NCBI GenBank assembly: GCA_947258735.1
Contig: CAMYJJ010000118.1
Coordinates: forward strand, 1 to 8,985
DNA: 8,985 nucleotides
Source: Thermodesulfovibrionia bacterium
Lineage (GTDB): Bacteria > Nitrospirota > Thermodesulfovibrionia > UBA6902
Reading direction: 5' to 3'
Shown here: positions 1 to 5,302 of the stretch, one piece after another
Layout: each line of letters opens with the position of its first letter
Position numbering within the stretch: the stretch's first letter is position 1
The notes under the pieces: model-generated
What the model was told of the DNA's origin: nothing
What the model saw: the letters and a program-made list of their open reading frames with translations, nothing else
Databases searched by the model: none
Made by a program: the position numbers and the translations under genes

Positions 1-60
1 TTTACAGGTGTTGTAAACGCTTTTCCTGACTTATTCATATTTATTAAGTTTGTTAATCTA

Positions 61-132
61 TTAAATATGGGGCCCTGCCCCAAACCCCGGTTCATTCTTT
101 TGCGCGGCCAAAAGAACGGAACCAAGAAAAGG
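61..132 (+). repeat. Left inverted-repeat arm of the 61-560 element
   Basis: This arm begins in an AT-rich stretch, continues through a GC-rich block (ggggccctgcccc) and then the hairpin ttcttttg / caaaagaa. It ends near gaaccaagaaaagg. It aligns with the reverse complement of 488-560 with a few substitutions and one or two single-base gaps. Confidence 0.65.
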
Positions 133-177
133 CCGCCCCGGACCGATTTTTTAACGGTTCTTCAGTCGACCTCCAGG

Positions 178-218
178 GAGTTAATGTAACCTCGCTCCGC
201 TCAGACACAAATTAACTC
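178..218. repeat. Inverted repeat inside the composite element
   Basis: The 8-base arms gagttaat (178-185) and attaactc (211-218) are perfect reverse complements around a 25-base GC-rich loop. No gene is nearby, so this is most simply a substructure of the repeat element. Confidence 0.4.
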
Positions 219-273
219 TTTTCCTTCCGGTCTCCTTCATCACCTAAAATCGCTCATGGGGGAAATACTGCTC

Positions 274-290
274 TCTCCTTATAAAGGAGA
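274..290. repeat. Small perfect hairpin
   Basis: Tctcctt (274-280) pairs perfectly with aaggaga (284-290) across the 3-base loop ata. It is part of the non-coding composite element. No T-run follows on either strand, so it is not a typical terminator. Confidence 0.4.
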
Positions 291-404
291 ATCGCAAAAG
301 TCTTTTCTTCTTCTTTTTTATATTGGTCTTTTATCCTTCCTTTGGATTGTCACAGTGGACTCGTACCGAGCTTTCGGGATATGCAGTACTATACGCGTAA
401 AATG

Positions 405-432
405 TAGGGGCACGGTGCCCGTGCCCTTTTTT
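405..432 (+). terminator. GC-rich hairpin followed by six T: terminator-like or palindromic repeat
   Basis: Gggcacgg (408-415) pairs with ccgtgccc (419-426) across the loop tgc, and six T residues follow at 427-432. This has the form of a rho-independent terminator on the plus strand. No plus-strand gene precedes it, and its leading gtaggggc is shared with the palindromes at 6415-6442 and 2838-2864. It may therefore be a member of that repeat family rather than a working terminator. Confidence 0.35.
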
Positions 433-487
433 AAATTTAGCGGCCAGACCGGAATAGCACGGAAATTAAGCAATTATGCGGGGCTGT

Positions 488-560
488 CCTTCTTTGGTTC
501 CGTTCTTTTGTGCGTTCAAAAGAATGAACCCGTCGTTTGGGGGCGGAACCCCATTATTAA
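488..560 (-). repeat. Right inverted-repeat arm of the 61-560 element
   Basis: Read on the minus strand, this arm runs ttaataatggggttccgccc and then the block gttcattcttttg, ending near gaaccaaagaagga, parallel to the left arm at 61-132. The outer ends of both arms are AT-rich. Confidence 0.65.
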
Positions 561-689
561 TAAATAAGATTAATGTTCACTTGAAACTCTGTCTGCCGAC
601 AGGCCGGCTCGAACCCTTGACCCCTGAGACCATTTTTTTTTAACGTCACTAATACTCTTCATATATAATGTAAATATATATCTAGCCTT
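561..689. other. Intergenic tail after the HD gene, no gene seen
   Basis: This stretch lies 3' of the last operon gene. It contains an imperfect palindrome around 585-605 (gtctgccgacaggc), a tRNA-like fragment ggctcgaaccc at 606-616 that does not fold into a T-arm, nine T residues at 633-641 and an AT-rich stretch at 660-680. No clear terminator for the minus-strand operon is visible. Confidence 0.4.
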
Positions 690-1490
690 TTACAGTTTTT
701 TACTGCTTGTATTAATTTTTTCTTTAACGTAGTTTTCAACTTCAGCAACTGCTGATCTTATCTCATCTGTCTGAGGCAGCTTTTCAGCCAATATCTTTAT
801 ATATTGATTATCCTGAACAATCCTTAATGAATAATTAAAATGCAGTCCATATATCCAGGACAGCTTCAGCAATTTGAAGTCATTTTCTGTTTTTAATAAT
901 CTGTAAGATGCAGTACGTCTGTTATGAAGGCTTGATATCACAGACGGTGAATACGTGTCTGTGTCAGGCAGTCCAAAGGCGGTTGCAGAAGCCCTGTTTT
1001 CAGGAGAACTTTCGTAATATTCTATAAATACCCTGAAAATGTCCAGTTTGTCAGCGTCCCGTACCATTTTCAGAAATAGAGTAGCATAATCATCAAATGT
1101 GTCCGGGATTGCAAAGGCATTATGAAATTTTATGGTTTGAATTACAAGCTGCTGCTCTTCATCCGGAAGATGTTTCAGTACATTGTTCTCAATAAGAGTC
1201 ATTGCTGCCAGCAGGCCATGGTTCCTTGATTTTCTGTCCTGAAACGTCTTGTACTCTGCATACTGCCTGAACCTGCCGAGGTCATGAAAAAGGGCAACAG
1301 TCTCTGCGAGCATTACTTCCCGTCTGCCCAGGGAAAGGTCCCTGGCAATACTCACTATATTGGAGCAGACATGATCTGTATGTTCGATCTTGAGGGAGTG
1401 GTTCTTCCATGCTTCTTCATCAGAGGAATGGAATGAATTTGAGTAATCCTTATACCAGCTCCTATAAAACTGCAGGTCCTTTTCAGTCAT
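690..1490 (-). CDS. HD-domain phosphohydrolase, last gene of the cobalamin operon
   Basis: This 266-residue soluble protein has the metal-binding pattern of the HD superfamily. His37 or His40 (HTDH) comes first, then the His69-Asp70 doublet in LFHDLGRFRQY, His91 in RNHG, His123 in KFHN and the closing Asp in RDADKLD (145-147). HD proteins are usually metal-dependent phosphatases or phosphodiesterases acting on nucleotides or other phosphate esters. The substrate here cannot be read from the sequence. The ATG (1488-1490) overlaps the end of cbiE by 8 bases and is preceded by a GGAG ribosome site, so it should be cotranslated with the cobalamin genes. That context suggests a phosphatase for a corrinoid or lower-ligand intermediate, but cobC is already present, and a housekeeping role is equally possible. 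There is no signal peptide or membrane segment. Confidence 0.85.
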   Translation of the reverse strand: MTEKDLQFYRSWYKDYSNSFHSSDEEAWKNHSLKIEHTDHVCSNIVSIARDLSLGRREVMLAETVALFHDLGRFRQYAEYKTFQDRKSRNHGLLAAMTLIENNVLKHLPDEEQQLVIQTIKFHNAFAIPDTFDDYATLFLKMVRDADKLDIFRVFIEYYESSPENRASATAFGLPDTDTYSPSVISSLHNRRTASYRLLKTENDFKLLKLSWIYGLHFNYSLRIVQDNQYIKILAEKLPQTDEIRSAVAEVENYVKEKINTSSKKL

Positions 1491-2163
1491 GCTCTCCAGC
1501 TGTAATGATGAGCACGTTAGGATGCGAAAAGGTTTCTGCAGCTATTTCTTTTGGTGAGCCATCTGTGATTTTCTCGTCACTGTAGCCGAGTTTTTCACAA
1601 ACGTAAATTCTCAGTGACGCGTGACGCTTGACGGGTGACGAGTTTAATGTTTTTGCTATTTCTGTTGGACTGTTTACCCTGTCAGTGAGGATTGCTATTG
1701 TTTTATGCTGTGTAAGCAGATCAGGCAGTTCTGTAATTTCATATTCGAGTTTTCTTCTGTTATCAGGATCAGGGCCACCGTGAAGGCTCATGACAAAGGC
1801 ATTGCTGGATGGTTCTTTAATTCTTGCAAATGCCACCTGAATACTGGAGAGGTCAGGGTAGACCTCCATTGCATCTTTACCGACCAGCTCCTGAATGACC
1901 CTGCCGATCCCGAAAAACATGGGATCACCAACAGCAAGAAGTGCTATTATTTTACTCTTATAGTTATCACGTATATATTGTTTTGTCTCATGAATATTTT
2001 TCAGTGATAATATCCTGTCTTTAACAGGTTCATATTCTGCATATTCTTTAAAGGCCTCAAGCAGCCTGTCATTGGTGAGCACAACATCGGACTGCAAGAG
2101 GGCCGTGCCTGCCTTTTTATCAAGAGGGCGGAATCCTATGCCTATTACGGATACTTTATTCAT
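1483..2163 (-). CDS. cbiE: CbiE, precorrin-7 (cobalt-precorrin-7) C5-methyltransferase
   Basis: This is an SAM-dependent tetrapyrrole methylase of 226 residues. The N-terminal strand VSVIGIG (4-10) and the loop ALLAVGDPMFFGIGRVI (74-90) are the family's signature SAM-binding and active-site elements. The length matches stand-alone CbiE; the CbiT decarboxylating half, fused in CobL-type proteins, is absent here and not encoded next to it. The enzyme methylates C5 of the corrin ring. A GAAGG-type ribosome site lies before the ATG, 15 bases after the cbiX stop. Residues 174-183 (NSSPVKRHAS) are encoded by a four-unit 7-bp tandem repeat at 1615-1642. They fall in the C-terminal domain, between a helix (SPTEIAKTL) and the strand LRIYVCEKLG, so the insert probably sits in a surface loop. 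Confidence 0.9.
   Translation of the reverse strand: MNKVSVIGIGFRPLDKKAGTALLQSDVVLTNDRLLEAFKEYAEYEPVKDRILSLKNIHETKQYIRDNYKSKIIALLAVGDPMFFGIGRVIQELVGKDAMEVYPDLSSIQVAFARIKEPSSNAFVMSLHGGPDPDNRRKLEYEITELPDLLTQHKTIAILTDRVNSPTEIAKTLNSSPVKRHASLRIYVCEKLGYSDEKITDGSPKEIAAETFSHPNVLIITAGEHD
1615..1642. repeat. Heptamer array (4 x 7 bp) inside cbiE
   Basis: On the plus strand the units are tgacgcg, tgacgct, tgacggg and tgacgag. The consensus TGACGGG is shared with the perfect array at 6601-6628 in cobU. On the coding strand the unit has no stop codon, so the array reads through as residues 174-183 of CbiE. Confidence 0.85.
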
Positions 2164-2178
2164 CTTAACCTTCTTGTA

Positions 2179-2568
2179 TTATTGCATATCTGTTGATTGC
2201 CTGATTCTTTCAAGAACCACTTCCACCAGCTTTTTATGAGCGCCCAATGGATCGGTATATATAAATTCAACATGAGGATAGTCTCCTTTAGCCTTGTTAA
2301 TCATATCAGGAATGTTTTTTGACACATGATATCCACTGCTGAGTAAATAGGGATGGATAATTATTTTATTTTCGCCATCGCTTACTGCAATTTCTATTGC
2401 TTCCTTCAGCTCAGGTTTCATAAATTGAAGGTAGGCAATGCTTACGCATTTTTTGCTGCATGAAGGATGTATGATTTTATGCAGTTCTTCAGCGATGTAT
2501 CCAGTGCTGTCTGCTTCTTTTTCCGGATTACCGTGCCCAACAATAATTATACGTTCAGCGTAGCTCAT
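2179..2568 (-). CDS. cbiX: CbiX, small-type sirohydrochlorin cobaltochelatase
   Basis: At 129 residues this is the short, single-domain form of CbiX (CbiXS type), which acts as a dimer. It inserts Co2+ into sirohydrochlorin at the entry to the anaerobic cobalamin route. The sequence shows the first metal-binding histidine in IIIVGHGNP (His12) and the second in LLSSGYHVSKNIP (His81), the arrangement of the CbiX/CbiK/SirB chelatases. PYLLSSGYHV is the usual conserved loop. There is no histidine-rich tail and no iron-sulphur motif. The ATG overlaps the cobQ stop in an ATGA junction, so translation is probably coupled to the truncated cobQ upstream. A nickel or iron chelatase role cannot be excluded from sequence alone, but the operon strongly favours cobalt. 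Confidence 0.92.
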   Translation of the reverse strand: MSYAERIIIVGHGNPEKEADSTGYIAEELHKIIHPSCSKKCVSIAYLQFMKPELKEAIEIAVSDGENKIIIHPYLLSSGYHVSKNIPDMINKAKGDYPHVEFIYTDPLGAHKKLVEVVLERIRQSTDMQ

Positions 2569-3419
2569 TCAATACCTTTTTTTATATTATTCATGCAGGC
2601 TTCCATCCCGACCTGTCTTAATATAAAACAGATATCAACTTTGGACTTTAAAATATCAGCCCACCTGTCTATTGCCTTTTCCTTTTCCGCTTCATGCAGC
2701 CTGAGATCACCCATGTAATCAATGGTGCCTATAACCAGTTTGCCGGTCTTTTTTTCTATCATTCTAAGACCGGGACGCAGAATGTCTATATCACCACGGA
2801 ACTTGTTTACGATAAACGCTTTAATGAAATCGGCATCAGTGGGAGAACTGCCGTTCGCCCCTACAGGATCTTTTAATAACTCAACTGTTCCATGAAAAGA
2901 CGCAAATACACCGCCTTTATCAATGTCTCCAACAAGTATCACAGGCGCATCAGCATATCTGGCCACCTTCATATTTACTATTTCTTCTTCACGCAGATTG
3001 ATTTCTGCAGGACTTCCTGCTCCCTCTATTACAATTAAATCATACTCTTGAGAAAGTCTGTCATAAGCAGCTGTTACGGTCTCCCAGGCTTTTGCTTTGA
3101 TATCGTGGTATTCAGCAGCCTTCATGTTTGTGTATACTTTTCCGTCAAGAATAACCTGGTTTACCCCCTCAGACGTTGCCTTAAGAAGTACAGGGTTCAT
3201 GTCATTTGACGGCTCAATACCGGATGCCTCGGCCTGAAAGGTCTGTGCGCGCCCAATCTCACCGCCTTCTTTTGTAATATAAGAATTGAGAGCCACATTC
3301 TGCCCCTTGAAAGGCGCAACCCTGATACCCAGGTCCCTGAATATCCTGCATAGACCGGCGACGATGACACTCTTGCCTGCGCCGGAGCCTGTTCCCTGTA
3401 TCATTATTGCTTTAGACAT
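2565..3419 (-). CDS. cobQ: CobQ/CbiP cobyric acid synthase, synthetase domain only (glutaminase domain missing)
   Basis: Cobyric acid synthase amidates the side chains at b, d, e and g of adenosylcobyrinic a,c-diamide using ATP and glutamine. The N-terminal dethiobiotin-synthetase-like domain is intact: P-loop GTGSGAGKS (9-17), PFKGQNVALNS (36-46), EIGRAQTFQAEA (54-65), IVIEGAGSPAEINL (129-142) and ILVGDIDKGGVFASF (161-175). The usual protein is about 500 residues, with a C-terminal class I glutaminase carrying a Cys-His pair. This one ends at 284, soon after the TIDYMGDLRL segment, and the glutaminase is nowhere in the window. The end is clean, coupled to cbiX by ATGA. Residues of about 184-195 (DPVGANGSSPTD) look like a palindromic repeat insertion before the AFIVNKFRGD strand. 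No Shine-Dalgarno precedes the ATG; a heptamer array starts 5 bases upstream of it. Confidence 0.88.
   Translation of the reverse strand: MSKAIMIQGTGSGAGKSVIVAGLCRIFRDLGIRVAPFKGQNVALNSYITKEGGEIGRAQTFQAEASGIEPSNDMNPVLLKATSEGVNQVILDGKVYTNMKAAEYHDIKAKAWETVTAAYDRLSQEYDLIVIEGAGSPAEINLREEEIVNMKVARYADAPVILVGDIDKGGVFASFHGTVELLKDPVGANGSSPTDADFIKAFIVNKFRGDIDILRPGLRMIEKKTGKLVIGTIDYMGDLRLHEAEKEKAIDRWADILKSKVDICFILRQVGMEACMNNIKKGIE
2838..2864. repeat. Degenerate palindromic repeat inserted in frame in cobQ
   Basis: Bases 2851-2864 (ccgttcgcccctac) are identical to one 14-base half of the perfect palindrome at 6415-6442. The adjoining bases form a decayed version of the other half. They encode V186-G190 and the residues just after, in a region about 6-8 residues longer than usual between the TVELL helix and the IKAFIVNKFRGD strand. 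Confidence 0.6.
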
Positions 3420-3424
3420 AAAAC

Positions 3425-3487
3425 AGTAGTCAGCAGTCAGTAGTCAGCAGTCAGGAAAAAACCTGAATACTGCTCACTGTCTACTGA
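3425..3487. repeat. Inverted pair of heptamer arrays between cobC and cobQ
   Basis: The left arm (3425-3452) is agtagtc, agcagtc, agtagtc, agcagtc. After AGG and six A residues comes a right arm with period 7 (ctgaata, ctgctca, ctgtcta, ctga at 3463-3487), which is the imperfect reverse complement of the left. Together they would form a hairpin of about 30 bp with several mismatches and a tip of tcagg / cctga around A6. Both orientations contain stop codons, which fits its intergenic place. It fills almost all of the gap and begins 5 bases upstream of the cobQ start codon. Confidence 0.8.
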
Positions 3488-3490
3488 AAA

Positions 3491-4114
3491 TTACTCTATC
3501 CTCCCGTTCATCAATTTCACTACCGGATAATCCCACATTTCAATTATATTCAATGCTGCAAAATCCTGCTCGATGCGAAAGATGTTTTCCAGAGGTATCC
3601 CGAGCATTTCACAGAGGATCACTCTGGTAATGCCGCCATGGGAAACAATTGCTATCTCTTCGTCTTTATGGTTGCTGACAATTTCCTTAAAAGCTTTCAT
3701 TGCCCGTACTTTTACATCGAGCGTGTTCTCCCCCTCCATGGGACTAAACTGCACTGGATTGTCTGCCCAGACATTGAACGCATCCGGCCATTTCTCTTTG
3801 ATTTCATCGAAAGACATGCCCTCCCACACACCAAAGCTGCGCTCTTTAAGATCATCTACAATAACTGGTTTAAGGCCAAAGGGTTTGGCAATTATCTCAG
3901 CGCTTTTCAGGGCACGGCTTAACCCGGATGAATATACAGCTTTTAATTTTGAGTTTTGAGTTCTGAGTTTTGAGTTCTCGTGCAGGTATATTGCCAGTTT
4001 TTCAAGTTGAATGATCCCATTTTCAGATAGGGGAACATCGATATGTCCCTTGTAACGCCTTGAATCTGCGTCAACTGTTTCACCGTGTCTTATTAAGTAG
4101 ACTGTTGTAGCCAT
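3491..4114 (-). CDS. cobC: CobC-type histidine phosphatase (alpha-ribazole-5'-phosphate phosphatase)
   Basis: This 207-residue protein belongs to the histidine phosphatase (phosphoglycerate mutase-like) superfamily. The phosphorylated histidine is in LIRHGET (His10). Other conserved features are the S(S)GLSRALKSAEII segment (62-75), the acidic residue in FGVWEGM (Glu98) and the second histidine in IVSHGG (His159). In cobalamin synthesis CobC removes the 5'-phosphate from alpha-ribazole phosphate or adenosylcobalamin phosphate after CobS. The gene overlaps the 3' end of cobS by 22 bases. The start codon has no good Shine-Dalgarno, so translation probably relies on coupling. Residues 46-58 (ENSKLRTQNSKLK) are encoded by a 7-bp tandem array at 3950-3977, between the first helix and the AVYSSGLSRA strand. 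The cobalamin role rests on the neighbours. Confidence 0.88.
   Translation of the reverse strand: MATTVYLIRHGETVDADSRRYKGHIDVPLSENGIIQLEKLAIYLHENSKLRTQNSKLKAVYSSGLSRALKSAEIIAKPFGLKPVIVDDLKERSFGVWEGMSFDEIKEKWPDAFNVWADNPVQFSPMEGENTLDVKVRAMKAFKEIVSNHKDEEIAIVSHGGITRVILCEMLGIPLENIFRIEQDFAALNIIEMWDYPVVKLMNGRIE
3950..3977. repeat. Heptamer array (4 x 7 bp) inside cobC
   Basis: The units on the plus strand are tgagttt, tgagttc, tgagttt and tgagttc. On the coding strand the array has no stop and reads as residues 46-55 of CobC. The opposite strand carries TGA in every unit. Confidence 0.85.
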
Positions 4115-4878
4115 AATATTGATGTAATTAAAAATAAAAGTTTCGCAATCTCATTAACTGCGCCGAGGATATCTCCTGTTAATCCTTCAAAATGAATATT
4201 TGAAAACCATACCATAAGTAAACAGAATGCATACAGAACGGGAAAATTCATCATACTGAATGATACAAACAGGTCTATGTCCGAAAAGATCAGGGCATAA
4301 AGAATAACCATCAGAAACATGAGCAATGTAGCGTATACAAGTCCTTTTAATCCTGTATTTTCCAGAAATGCTCTGCCTAATCCGTCCTGTCTGGCCGGTT
4401 TTCCATAATAAAGCGCAGGCACCATTGCCCAGCGGGATGCAACAGGCATCAGTAAAATAATCCCGAAGTAAAGGTCTTTTGATGCATGGAAATGAACGGC
4501 ATTAAGCAGTGCATAGTTCAGCAGAAGAGCAATTACTATCGAGATAACACCTGCCGGTCCTATGGAGCTGTCTTTCATAATGGCAAGCTTTCTCTCGCTG
4601 TCACCTCTTGCAGCAACTGCATCAAAGGTGTCGGCAAGACCATCAAGGTGGAGCCCGCCATTTAAAATTATCATCACAAGTACCAGCAGTGCACTCACCA
4701 CTTCCGCGGGAAATATCTTGAGAAACAGAAATGCAAGACCTGCAAGTATTGCCCCTTCAGCAAGTCCCACAACAGGAAAAGAAGCAGCAACACTGCCCAT
4801 CTCCTCATCAGGGATCTCTCCTGTATCTTTCACAGGGATTATGGTCAGGAATTGGATTGCCAGAATCAGTTTATTCAT
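4093..4878 (-). CDS. cobS: CobS, adenosylcobinamide-GDP ribazoletransferase (cobalamin synthase)
   Basis: This polytopic inner-membrane enzyme of 261 residues, the usual length, joins adenosylcobinamide-GDP to alpha-ribazole or its phosphate. Visible family motifs are the N-terminal LAIQFLTIIPV, the acidic GGLHLDGLADTFDA (74-87), the RGDSERKLAIMKDSSIGPAG loop (91-110) and GLTGDILGAVNEIAKLLFL (232-250). Hydrophobic segments at about 33-54, 59-73, 109-127, 136-156, 177-198, 205-224 and 243-257 agree with the known multi-span topology. The ATG follows the S23 gene, and a heptamer array begins 2 bases upstream of it. No Shine-Dalgarno is visible (the coding-strand leader reads ttctttgttcta), which suggests the original leader was lost when the S23 cassette arrived, or that initiation is leader-independent or coupled. 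Confidence 0.95.
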   Translation of the reverse strand: MNKLILAIQFLTIIPVKDTGEIPDEEMGSVAASFPVVGLAEGAILAGLAFLFLKIFPAEVVSALLVLVMIILNGGLHLDGLADTFDAVAARGDSERKLAIMKDSSIGPAGVISIVIALLLNYALLNAVHFHASKDLYFGIILLMPVASRWAMVPALYYGKPARQDGLGRAFLENTGLKGLVYATLLMFLMVILYALIFSDIDLFVSFSMMNFPVLYAFCLLMVWFSNIHFEGLTGDILGAVNEIAKLLFLITSILWLQQST

Positions 4879-4880
4879 TA

Positions 4881-4915
4881 GAACAAAGAACCAAGATCAA
4901 AGAACACAGACTAAA
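4881..4915. repeat. Heptamer array (5 x 7 bp) on the left flank of the S23 gene
   Basis: The plus-strand units are gaacaaa, gaaccaa, gatcaaa, gaacaca and gactaaa. They are related in reverse complement to the CTTTGTT units at 5275-5302 and 6682-6709. The last unit contains the stop codon of the S23 gene (4911-4913), and the array starts 2 bases upstream of the cobS ATG. Confidence 0.82.
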
Positions 4916-5258
4916 GCTGCTTTTTAAAGCCCACAATCATAGAAGATATTTCATCTGCTTCTGTGATCAAATGTCTTGCTTTATCCTCCTTGCAATAAGT
5001 AAGTCTTTGTGCAATCTCAATGCAGGTAACGACTTCATAGTTAGACCTTAATGAATAGTCCAAAAATCTTTTAAACTCCTTATCAGAAGAATTGCCGCTT
5101 CCTTCAGCTATATTTAATGAAACTGATGTTACCGCTCTTCTAACCTGGTTGGTCAAACCAAACTGCTCATCCTTGGGGAAACCCTTGGTCAATTCATATA
5201 TCATAATAGAAAAATCGATTGCCCTTTGATAGACCTTAAGTTTTCTGAAGTTATGCAT
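4911..5258 (-). CDS. Four-helix-bundle protein of the 23S rRNA intervening-sequence (S23) family
   Basis: This 115-residue protein has the family's hallmarks: an N-terminal FRKLKVYQRAIDFSIMIYELTKGFP helix, then FGLTNQVRRAVTSVSLNIAEGSGN (33-56), SDKEFKRFLDYSLRSNYEVVTCIEIA (58-83) and a final helix ending in GFKKQL. The family folds as a four-helix bundle and forms oligomers. It includes proteins encoded in intervening sequences of some 23S rRNAs and Avd, the accessory protein of diversity-generating retroelements. A molecular role for free-standing copies is not established. It has no known part in cobalamin synthesis, yet it interrupts cobT-cobS exactly. A good AGGAAG ribosome site precedes the ATG. 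The gene is enclosed by heptamer arrays in opposite orientation, one of which supplies its stop codon. No reverse transcriptase, variable repeat or rRNA is nearby. Confidence 0.93.
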   Translation of the reverse strand: MHNFRKLKVYQRAIDFSIMIYELTKGFPKDEQFGLTNQVRRAVTSVSLNIAEGSGNSSDKEFKRFLDYSLRSNYEVVTCIEIAQRLTYCKEDKARHLITEADEISSMIVGFKKQL

Positions 5259-5274
5259 TCTTCCTGCCTCTTGT

Positions 5275-5302
5275 CTTATATCTTATATCTTTGTTCTTAG
5301 AT
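5275..5302. repeat. Heptamer array (4 x 7 bp) on the right flank of the S23 gene
   Basis: The units on the plus strand are cttatat, cttatat, ctttgtt and cttagat. Less perfect units extend on both sides: C recurs every 7 bases from 5268 to 5303. The array lies inverted relative to the one at 4881-4915, directly after the cobT stop (5303-5305). Both strands contain stop codons. Confidence 0.8.

Larger units (their letters stand above)
61..560. repeat. Composite non-coding repeat element of about 500 bp bounded by long inverted repeats
   Basis: The two ends are imperfect inverted copies of each other. Bases 61-132 match the reverse complement of 488-560 at roughly four positions in five, including near-identical blocks around gttcattcttttg and caaaagaacggaacca. 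Each arm also contains a small hairpin of its own (ttcttttg pairing with caaaagaa). The interior carries further hairpins at 178-218, 274-290 and 408-426. No convincing protein is encoded: the longest frame, 256-567 on the plus strand, runs into the right inverted repeat and resembles nothing known. The structure is like a MITE or another non-autonomous palindromic element, but no transposase and no clear target-site duplication are visible. It lies beyond the 3' end of the operon. Confidence 0.55.

Noticed and set aside
256..567. A 103-residue open frame on the plus strand
   Set aside because: It lies wholly in the repeat element, runs through the right inverted repeat, and shows no recognisable domain; its open state is probably accidental.
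597..632. Possible minus-strand tRNA or attachment site (ggttcgagcc followed by other tRNA-like bases)
   Set aside because: The flanking bases do not pair into a T-stem, and no acceptor, D or anticodon arm can be found; at most a short fragment or chance match.
4911..5258. Diversity-generating retroelement accessory gene (Avd)
   Set aside because: The fold family is shared, but there is no reverse transcriptase, template repeat or variable repeat in the window; the ordinary S23 type fits better.
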